A DNA stretch of 64,000 nucleotides from Apophysomyces variabilis (taxonomy: Eukaryota; Mucoromycota; Mucoromycetes; Mucorales; Mucoraceae): contig MZZL01000055.1 in assembly GCA_002749535.1 (NCBI GenBank), positions 254,453 through 318,452 on the forward strand, given 5' to 3'. This document shows positions 55,650 through 64,000 of the stretch, one piece after another. A program made the translations under genes and the position numbers. The notes beneath the pieces were generated by a model. That model was given only the letters and a program-made list of their open reading frames with translations. It was not told the origin of the DNA and searched no databases. Position 1 is the first letter of the stretch. Each line of letters starts with the position of its first letter.

Positions 55650-56874
55650 TGTGGACATAAAGAACAGTTTTCGATGCCTTTTATGCATTTTCAGCTTCCA
55701 TTATGGCCTATCACTTCCTATAAACTTATCACAAGCTGCGTAATACAGCTGCTAATGTATGTAAAAGTATTACATCTTCTACGCTGAGTATGCCTCGTCG
55801 AGCGCCTCAACTCTGCGGGTGCTGATTTTCGCTCTGCATCATGGAAATAAAGTGTCATCCGACGTTGTTTCGCACCGAGCACATTCACGGTTCCATTACA
55901 CTTCGCAGCTACCGTTACCCCCAGCTTCGTTGCTTCCCGCACTTGGTTCTCCTTACTTTGACACGTTTATATAAAGTGGAGAATCTAGAGATTCGAATAT
56001 TTATTCATAATAATGATCCGTATGAATCTCTATACTATCGTTATTCAATCAATATCTTCCTTCGATCAATTGCTTATGTCTTCCGTTGTTGGGCCAACTG
56101 GTAGAGTTTATCGTGCTCGCCGAGGATTGGAGTTTCCCTTCATTGAGGTATACAGTGCTCGGTGAATGTATGCCACGGACACGTAATTATGAGGCTCTTC
56201 TCGTATAAAGACTGTTCTTCTCTAATCGCTTTAACATGATGGACATTCACGATTTGGCTGGACGAGAAGTGGGACTGTATGTGATAGCATCCTTCCGATA
56301 TAATCCTCGTTTTTCTCTTTAGAGAATAGAATGAACAAGCACTAAGTAGTTTTAATTTAGTCGAAATCTGCGAAAACATGGTTTCGAATATGTTCCTCAT
56401 ACACCTTGTAAATATCAGAGATTAACGTCATCTATCCATGTCACACAGCGTATTCAGAATCAAACGTTTCCACATCTTCCTTGAACTGCTTTGAACACAT
56501 TTAGCATGAGATCACCTGTTTTCCGCTTTTGGCTATGGTCAAGGACAAATTATAGCATAAATATTGCTAGACGAAAGCATACACGCGTTGAAGCAGAGAA
56601 ATTTACTTCAGATAAAACCAATATTATACGGTAGAAGCAAATGATGGTGGAAAACACGTTTTTCTTTTCGTTGTTTGCTATCTTTGATGAATAAAAAGGG
56701 AGGGTCAATGAGATTTTCTTGCGAGTATAATGCTCTATTAACAACTATTATATCATGTTCTATGAAGGATTTGTAATTGAAGATGTAGATTAGATCAGTT
56801 GGTCCCAAGCTTGCATGTATCTACCAGACCAGGGTCAGTCTCATGCTATCAATGTACGGATAATGTAAGATGGC
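55650..56874. other. Convergent spacer, no gene recognised
   Basis: About 1.2 kb between convergent genes. Small minus-strand ORFs (56140-56400, 56550-56808) are AT-rich and lack domains. Confidence 0.4.
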
Positions 56875-57490
56875 TTACTGTTCACAGTCTCGGACATGGC
56901 TTTCCATAAACCCGAATTTGACTAGAATCTCCCCAGAGACGTTGTTCTTTTCGCTTCGCTTGTTAAGCGTATACCATGCTGCCTGATTTGCAGGATCTGC
57001 ATAATGTCGAGCCACACCATCGGACAATCCTCCTGCATTGCGATCAAACACATTCTTGAAAGGAATGGTCACCTCTCCCAGGAAATCGCGTCCGAAAGTG
57101 TCCTTGTCCCAAACTGTGATGCTGACAAGCGTCGGCAGCTTGCCTTGGACAATGTTGATTTCAAATTCGTAGTTCCAAACAGGATCCAGTGTCTGCTTGA
57201 TCACCTTGGTACTATATTTCTTCTGGCTAAACATAGAATAATTTGCGCATTGAGATACCCTGTTGCCTTAACCAGGTAGAATGCGTTCAGAATCTTACTT
57301 GATGCGTACAACTGCGTACGGATCCGAGAAACCTGTCTTGTCACTAAAAAGCAAAAAAAAAAAAAAAAAAGCGAAAGACGCGCATTGTCGTTAGCGTGGT
57401 GGCGACGTTCCGTCCATAAAGGAACACGACATACGCAGCAGCGAGGTTACGGGCACCGACGATACCAATGCGAAGTTTAAGACTAGACAT
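56875..57490 (-). CDS. Small single C2-domain protein
   Basis: The 150-aa product is one C2 domain: MSSLKLRIGIVGARNLAAAD, KTGFSDPYAVVRIN, QKKYSTKVIKQTLDPVWNYE, ITVWDKDTFGRDFLGEVTIP, and WYTLNKRSEKNNVSGEILVK. The calcium-binding Asp positions are present (AAADKTGFSDPY and VWDKDTFGRD), so calcium-dependent membrane binding is likely. Exons on the minus strand are 57490-57435, 57343-57299 and 57226-56875 (453 nt). Intron 1 contains an 18-base A run on the plus strand (57353-57370), which is its polypyrimidine tract on the coding strand. The end GAACA|GTAAGC could also be a donor, but TAA falls in frame there and no further C2-like exon is seen. Partner unknown. Confidence 0.85.
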
Positions 57491-59436
57491 GATGATGACA
57501 ACACGAGTTTAAGATGAGTTTTTCCCCGTTGGGTTCAATGAAAGAAATGGATTTGTTCATGTGGGCTCAAGTTACACAAACCCATCGGTCCACTTCCTCC
57601 TTTCGATGGACATTTGGTTACAGTTCTTTATTTATACCGAAAGGCCCGATGCCTTCTGCCATGGGTGGATTCCCTCATTCTCTATATATATATGAGATAT
57701 ATACATATCTCACAGGAGTTGGGGATACGACATGTCCGATAGGCGATCGTCTGCTTACCATCAACCATCCCATGCTCTCTCCACAGATCTTGCTACTACT
57801 TCTTTTTATCCTGTTTTATGTCTTAAAATAGATTACGTATTTTAGCTTTGACATGGGGAATTTTGTTAGTTGGCTTACCTTCTTTTAATTATTTCCTTCT
57901 GTTGTTGTTGGGCAAACCTGTCGAACTTCTAAAAAAGAAAACGGTTTCCGTGACAAAGCGCATTTCAAGAGCCGCACTTGATGTTATATTATTTATGCGA
58001 CATAAAACCTACGCCATGACAGATAAGCATGCCTTGCTATGGATAAGTTGGACAAAGATACATACGAACCTTGTAAAGCTTCAAGGACAATGGGTCATGA
58101 TAAAAGATAGATCTACATCTCTTCTTTTTTTTTTCTGTTTTGATCGCAAGGGATAATTGGGTTTCTGTGCCATAATTAGGGAACCTGCTCAGCATTCACC
58201 AAAGTGTACAGCCTTCCTTTTCTGTTCTCGCCCGTGTGCTTGGCTACTTTTGCTTTTCTTGTCCGCTGAGGCAATCGTTTCGTTTGGATCATATAGCCGA
58301 AAACGCAGGTCAGGCGGAAAGAGGATAAACGGGTCCTGTACCTTTTTTGTTTTTTCCATTCAAATGCTTCTCATTTTTACAGGTTTGGAAAGTCCCCTCG
58401 GGCGCAAAACTCTGTCTATCTTCTCGCCCATGTTCCAGACAACCCAGTTTTTTTTCTATTTCAGCTATATTGGTCTTGTCTGTGGCTCTGACAAAAGGAT
58501 ACAGGATTAAAGCATTTCTCTTATCAAAGTCAACTTATAAACATAGATTTAGTAGGTTTGTTTGGCTGCGGTTAAAATGGAGGTTTGAACTTGGACACAT
58601 GTCAATGGGCTTGAAGTCGGGATGCCAAGCGCACGCGACATGCATCTATTCCGGTAACACAGAATTGCAGGAACCATCATGGCTCGGATCGAATGCAACA
58701 CAACATGGAAAAGGCAGCCCTTTACATAGCATGTCTGGCATCGGTTTACTGTGCCGATCAATGGATGGAAGCTATCACCTAAGAAATATGGGACAGAACG
58801 CTTCTATTCAGATCTCATTGACAATCCAGTTGACCGTCCGTTTTCTTATTCTTAGTGACACCTTTGAACAAGCCTAACACGTGCGGATGGATATGGATAG
58901 TAACATTGTAATAGTTAGTTGGTTTGCCTGTCGCCATTCGCGCACCACATAGAAGTCATGATCCTGCAATGGCCGGTCAGGGGCCTTCCAACAATTTGTA
59001 AGCCAAATAAGGGATCATTCTAACCACAAATGGGGGTATGGACTGAAATGCTAGCCACTTCTCATTAGATCGTTTTGAAGAAAGACAAACGGAAGCTGAT
59101 CTTCATCGATTCCGCTTTGTAAGCTTTGAGCTTTTCTTTGCCCTTATTTCATCCTATTTCGCGCCGGTCCATACTTGATCTTTCCATGGAGGCAAAGCTT
59201 ACATACGATGCACAAGTCGACACTCGGACTCCACGTTTTGCCAATAAAATAAAAGAAAAACAATTGACATACTCCTACTTCGTAAGCGATGGAAAAGAGC
59301 CGAGGAAAAGTTCTTGCCTCGTTCACTTTTAGTGTGCTATCCATTCTAGTGTATGTAAATGAAAAGTTCAGCAAAAGCTTTGTTTCGGATATGCAATTAA
59401 GTGTGGAAATGTACATAGAAGGGAAGCAGAAAAGAT
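57491..59436. other. C2 gene promoter and trehalase 3' region
   Basis: About 1.9 kb. A (TA)n tract with TATATATATATGAGATATAT lies at about 57683, upstream of the C2 gene. Overlapping ORFs at 58157-58877 are open by chance in two frames and show no domain or codon signal I trust. Confidence 0.4.
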
Positions 59437-62036
59437 CTACAGAGGTACTTCATTGAGGTCTTCGGTTGTGGAATAATAAGATGAAGTCGAGGATGTGGTT
59501 GAATTGGTGCTGACACTGGCAGACGGTGTGTTGAACGCAAAAGGGTCAGTGAATTGGACAGCCAAAGGCGATTGAGCGGCTTTGGAGCCCCCAATGCCTG
59601 ATTCGGCGCCAAAGGTGGTAATAGCTGCCGTGATTTGGCCGTCTTGCGTGAGGCGTCGGGCGGCAGCCACAGAAGACTTTCGACGACATAGATTGACCTT
59701 CGGTTCTTCTTCATTCTGGCGTTTCAAGGCTTTTTCGAAGAAGAGATCTGGATGAGTACAAGTACCCAAGGCACGACGCATCTGCTTGTTGATCAAATTC
59801 AAACCAATCTGATAGGAGGCATTCATCCAACCGAATCCTTCACGTGGCACAAATTTGAAATCCACGCCAACATTGCCGTATTCCACCTGAACCTTATGTG
59901 TCAAGCTCACCACGTCATATTTTTCTGGCACCACTCCGTTAAAATCCACAAACGATTTAGTGATGCTAATGACAAATGGAATACAAAAAGAAGGAATAGT
60001 TAGAAATACCGTAAACATCTTCATAATTTAACTTACGTATAAAGCCATCGGTAGGCGAGCCGACGAGCCACATCCACTTTGTCGTAATTCTCAAATGCTT
60101 GCCACGCCATAATTTGGTGCGGGGCCCAACCGAACGGGAAATCCCACTGTCGGTTCGGTCTATCCAAAGAAATAGCACCTCGGGATTCCTCAGTACCCGA
60201 GACAAGCCCGCCTAAGGCTTCAAATTTGTGCAGCGCAGATTGAGTCATCTTAGTTGCCTGTTCCTCGCTGGCACATTTGGCCCACATGGCCCAGAAGGTT
60301 GTGACAGACTCGTACGTACTTTGTTCTTCCAGTACAGTGTCGTAATCGTAGTACATCTGTTTTTCTTCGTTCCAAAGGTATTTATCAATACGCTCCCTTC
60401 TCTGTTTCGCCCGTTGGGCCCATTCATGTGAGCTTTGAGGGACGCCGTCATAGTCCGTCAGGTCATCATCGAGTATATCTCGGATGGCTTCAGCAATGTC
60501 AGTTTCGTATTTGTACAAGAGAGAGTTCAAGTCGATGGTGGCAAGATTGGCGCACCGCTTTTCATATCGATAAGTGGTATCATGACCTGACTCACGGACA
60601 GCACGATCATGCAAGAAATATTCGTCTAATTCTGGCTCAACAATGGTACCATCGTTGTACTGCTTCATATATTCTTGAACGGATAAGTTCGCTTTTGCTG
60701 CGTAAGGTGCAATCACATGATCGAAATGGGATGCCTCCGTTTCCGGGGGAATACCAACACCATCGGGTCTAAAGCGTGATAACTGTGTCTTTGGATCCAA
60801 GCGAGGATGCGCCATCCAAACAGAATGGTACTCCTTAATGGCAGCTTGAAGAGCTCCCCTGAGCCATGCTTTATTTTCGGCCTCCTTGTCCTGGGGAAGA
60901 TTGGCATAGACACGAAGAGCCATGTCTGTCAAGAATGGCGGCTGTGATCGTGACAGGTAGTATGAACGGTTGGCATTCAAAATCTTTCCGTAGTGTTTGA
61001 TTTCGTAAGCAAAATTGTCGACCATGCCTTGAGCTAAATCCACACGACGATCTATCAAGAGACCTAAGGATTCGAAATAGGAATCCCAACCGTACATCTC
61101 GTTGAAACGGCCGCCAGGGACCACGAACGGAACACCACGTAACACCGGCTTTCCATTTTCTATCGTTTTCTTCATGGCAAGGGCTAGAATGCCAGGTCGG
61201 TCATTAATACTTTTAACGAACTCAGGGGTGATATCCTTGGGTAAACGTTCGACCTCGAGGTTCAAGTGTTTTCTCGTATTAGCAACCTCCTTGTAATACT
61301 CATAACCTTCATTGTCTCCGTAGGGAACGTAGATTCGTGGGTTGTGGTTTGCCGATCGGTTTTTAGGGTCATTGCAAATGATTTCTAGTCCATCGGCGTC
61401 AATCCGTCTTGTGAGGCCGTCCCAAAAATTGTGGCGAATCATTCGCGATAAACGGTCCACGGGATTCTCATTGAGACGTGCTTCGTCCAACACGATATAT
61501 TTTCTGCCGTAATCCTCCGCAAGAGCCAACTCTTGTAAAAGGTTCGAGAGAACATAGGTACCTCGAATGTCGACTCTTCGAAAACCACCCGAGTCAGCTG
61601 TGGGGACGGCGAATGATTTTGGACCGAGATCATTCACAGTAATCTGGAAATCGCCGTCGGTATCTTCCTGTTCAACCAGGATCCGTTGCGTTTCCTTTAC
61701 ATCGAGTAAAAATCGTCGAGCCTTGCTTTTGTCATCTGCAATAAAACTGCGTCATTACGAAATATGGAGGGTTGATCATGGAGATGTACCGTGAGATGCT
61801 CGACGTTTGCGTTGTGGTAAAGGACTTTCCGGTGATTTCGAAGTGTTTCGTGCCTGTCAATGGAGGGTAGGTTAAGGAACGACGTCGTATTCGGTTGTGC
61901 TGCGGAAATGGCTTACGGTTGATATTCTAAGTCTGCTTATCGCGCCACCGGCATTGTTGCCAGTGGTATAATATGTCTTTGCGGGTGCATGCACGTCGAT
62001 ACTTTGATCGGTGGTGACATGTATTGTAGACTGCAT
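59437..62036 (-). CDS. NTH1: Neutral (cytosolic) trehalase
   Basis: GH37 enzyme that splits trehalose to two glucose in the cytosol during recovery from stress or spore germination. The 803-aa product has both trehalase signatures, [15 protein letters not shown] and [10 protein letters not shown]. The N-terminal regulatory part shows [11 protein letters not shown], a protein kinase A type site (Ser near residue 60), and an EF-like calcium loop [16 protein letters not shown] (from about residue 85). Exons on the minus strand are 62036-61917, 61853-61790, 61735-60037 and 59965-59437 (2412 nt). The C-terminal 110 residues are Ser/Thr-rich, longer than I expect from yeast Nth1. No signal peptide, so this is the neutral and not the acid type. 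A TATATAAAAG box sits about 103 nt upstream. Confidence 0.95.
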
Positions 62037-62138
62037 TAGTTCTAATAAGGTGAGGTCGAGGCGAAGTGTAGGGTTATTGAAAAAGGAAAAGAGTAGACAA
62101 AGTGAAGAGAAGAGATTTTGTCAATGAGATGGAAAGGG

Positions 62139-62148
62139 CTTTTATATA
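62139..62148 (-). promoter_or_regulatory. TATA box of neutral trehalase
   Basis: TATATAAAAG on the minus strand, about 103 nt before the ATG at 62036. Spacing fits a fungal core promoter. Confidence 0.6.
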
Positions 62149-62167
62149 CTAAGTTTAGGCAGTTGCA

Positions 62168-62172
62168 CCCCT
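62168..62172 (-). promoter_or_regulatory. STRE-like AGGGG site, trehalase promoter
   Basis: AGGGG on the coding strand, 20 nt upstream of the TATA box; a second copy lies at 62351-62355. The five-base stress response element is short and occurs by chance, so only the position makes it notable. Confidence 0.3.
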
Positions 62173-62306
62173 AAATTTTCATTTTTTACGTTTTTTGGCA
62201 ACTCAGAAGCTCTGCTATTGGTTCATTTTTCTTAGTCTGTCTTTGTCACACCACGAAGTTTAGGGTAAAAAAAGGTATGATGTGGTTTGCTATCGATCTA
62301 CTTATA

Positions 62307-62327
62307 CATCATCATCATCATCATCAT
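62307..62327. repeat. (CAT)7 microsatellite in trehalase promoter
   Basis: Seven perfect CAT units on the plus strand, about 270 nt upstream of the trehalase start codon. Confidence 0.85.
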
Positions 62328-64000
62328 AGCAGATAAAGCACCTACTTAAACCCCTCCCCAAAAGTTGGAGTATAAAATAACTTTGTACTGCAATCAATGC
62401 TAATATACGCACACACTTCTTGATCTATATCGTTCACTTAAGGGAAAAGAAATCTGCATAAACTTTGTCCCTGAATCGCACCAACAATGAATATCACAAC
62501 ATCCGGAAGTAAAAATAAGAAATAATAGCATCCGAAATGCCATAATCAACATCTGATTCTCAGGAGAATACATATGCATCAGTAAAACTAAGCCTATATC
62601 ATTCTTTATCTTGTCTCTATCTGGTTCACTTTGTCAACATAACAACATCCCTTCTGGTCATAAGTTGTCAACGTTTGCTCCATATCTGAATCATATGACA
62701 AACACCCACTTTAAAATAAACAACCAGGTAGATATATGGTGATTCAGAAATGATGAAAATCATCAAAAAACCGAATCATTTTGCATGATATGATGACAAA
62801 AACGAAAAAAAGTCTGTTGTCATACGCAACCACTCGGTCTGGTTAAATGAAATTGTCATAAGAGATTCCCTTGCTTCTGCTTTTACCAAAAACGTGATTG
62901 TCGCACCATGCCTCTTCCGATATGGTCCACCTGTTGATGACATGAATAAATGATGCAGAACCAGATAGCCAAATATCACGGGGTGGCATCCATCCAAAAC
63001 GACATCCATAAGAGGACTAATGTTTAATACTATGAGTTCCCAAGGCGACCGAGTAAATTAAGGTTTGGAAAGCCAAAGTAAAACCCTATTCGTTTTTTTA
63101 CTTGTATGGTAAATTGAGGCTATGTCGTTGCTATTTCCTTCGTGGATCAGTACTGTAAACAAGTGCCTGAGCTGTTTGAGCGCTTGTGTTTGGGTACCTC
63201 AATTCCGAGTATTCGAAACAAGCTGACGTTATACCAAATACAACTTCCCAACCAATAGCAAAGAATATTTGCTTGTTTCACGCTTTATTTATGATGCAAG
63301 TGTCTCGTAAAATCAAAACAAATAGTCAGTAATCGAAATAACTTGGTGAACGCTTAACCATGCAATAGTCTGTATGGCCGAATTTATTCAATGGTTTTCT
63401 TTAACATTGAGCCGCGTCGCATCTATCTTTTGCTTCCCCGCCTCCTTGTGTTTGTCACATATGCATTAGCCCTATACTAAAGGAGGAGGATGAGCTCTGA
63501 CTCTGCTTGCTTGAAACGTGCCGAGAGAATCGCCCTAACCATTACTAAACTTCGTACTTCTTTTGCATGGCGATCCTTAAGAGCTTCGCTGTTATTACTC
63601 TACGCACTATTCTCCTGCCATGGTTGCTAACAACGAGAAATCGCAACTCTTCTTACTGGCTAACTTCCTTGCACTGTTGCATGGTCTTTCCACACGCTTG
63701 TTCGCCCATGGAGTCCTTATGTTTACTCCTGCTGTTAGCTGCGATCTAAGCATAGTCTGACGCGAGATAAAAGAAAAATAGGCTCATGCGAAGCATTGAT
63801 GAATGTGTTGTATGAGAGCTTAATGCGTGGTTCCGAGTGAATTCCGCATAGTGAACCGTCGAAGATATTTACGGATCGCTATATTCAAACTCATGACCCG
63901 TATTGGTTTGCTTGGTTATCATCCTGGTCTTCCCTCTCATTGTTTTGACGTTGCACTGCCTGTCTTTTGTAATGCTTTCTTTATGTTGCGCTGCACGGGC

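Larger units (their letters stand above)
62037..64000. other. Trehalase promoter and right-hand spacer, no gene recognised
   Basis: About 2 kb to the window edge. It holds the trehalase TATA box, two CCCCT (AGGGG on the coding strand) sites and a (CAT)7 run. ORFs at 62776-63009 and 63567-63749 have no domain. A gene entering from the right edge cannot be excluded. Confidence 0.45.

Noticed and set aside
58157..58877. Overlapping ORFs of 117 and 176 aa
   Set aside because: Open in two frames at once, no domain, no splice sites that extend them.
1..64000. tRNA, 5S or snRNA genes
   Set aside because: I looked for T-loop GTTCRANTC patterns and U1/U6-like starts; isolated partial matches (for example near 6351) lack matching stems. 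A covariance-model scan would decide.

Overview
The window is nuclear DNA of a fungus. The genes are split by many short introns (mostly about 40-65 nt) with GTAAGT/GTATGT-like donors, CTAAC/CTGAC-like branch sites and CAG/TAG acceptors. The proteome is fungal: Spc25, Ndc1, Sec12, Hap2, Gpt2/Sct1-type acyltransferase, Pho85-type cyclin and neutral trehalase. High intron density, AT-rich intergenic DNA and a small double-PAS protein suggest an early-diverging fungus, probably Mucoromycota. That placement is inference. All multi-exon models were spliced by eye, and wherever exon coordinates are listed the lengths add up to an intact frame.

Layout. 0-6.3 kb: a UIM-containing gene cut by the left edge (-), ribosomal protein eS25 (+), a doubtful membrane ORF pair (-) and a Gpt2/Sct1-type acyltransferase (+). 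7.3-10.7 kb: two intronless tandem 7-TM paralogues (+) of no family I recognise. 11.8-18.1 kb: VPS55 (-, nine tiny exons), a SET/NAP histone chaperone (+), RPL18 (-) and kinetochore SPC25 (-). 19.2-26 kb, the densest part: a 76-aa single-TM protein (+), SEC12 (-), NDC1 (-), RPL33/eL33 (+) and ISU1 (+). 26-38 kb is looser: a PCL-type cyclin (+), a double-PAS protein (+) and a PX/BAR-type sorting nexin (+). 38.4-57.5 kb: HAP2 (+), a U-box cyclophilin of the PPIL2 class (-), a DDHD phospholipase (+), a GH27 alpha-galactosidase-like protein (+), UBC12 (+), an ankyrin/anillin-homology protein (+), a polyQ coiled-coil protein (+) and a small C2 protein (-). 59.4-62 kb: neutral trehalase (-). The last 2 kb looks non-coding.

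Most genes are housekeeping functions without operon-like linkage. Several neighbours share short intergenic spaces (NDC1/RPL33 divergent, 214 bp; the 76-aa gene/SEC12 convergent, 146 bp). I found no CRISPR, rRNA, convincing tRNA, intact transposon, virus or biosynthetic cluster. The points most worth a second look are the tandem 7-TM family, the ankyrin plus anillin-homology architecture, three genes whose first coding exon appears to be only ATG, two GC-AG introns, two stop-free introns of length 3n, and a double-PAS protein with an ambiguous C-terminus.
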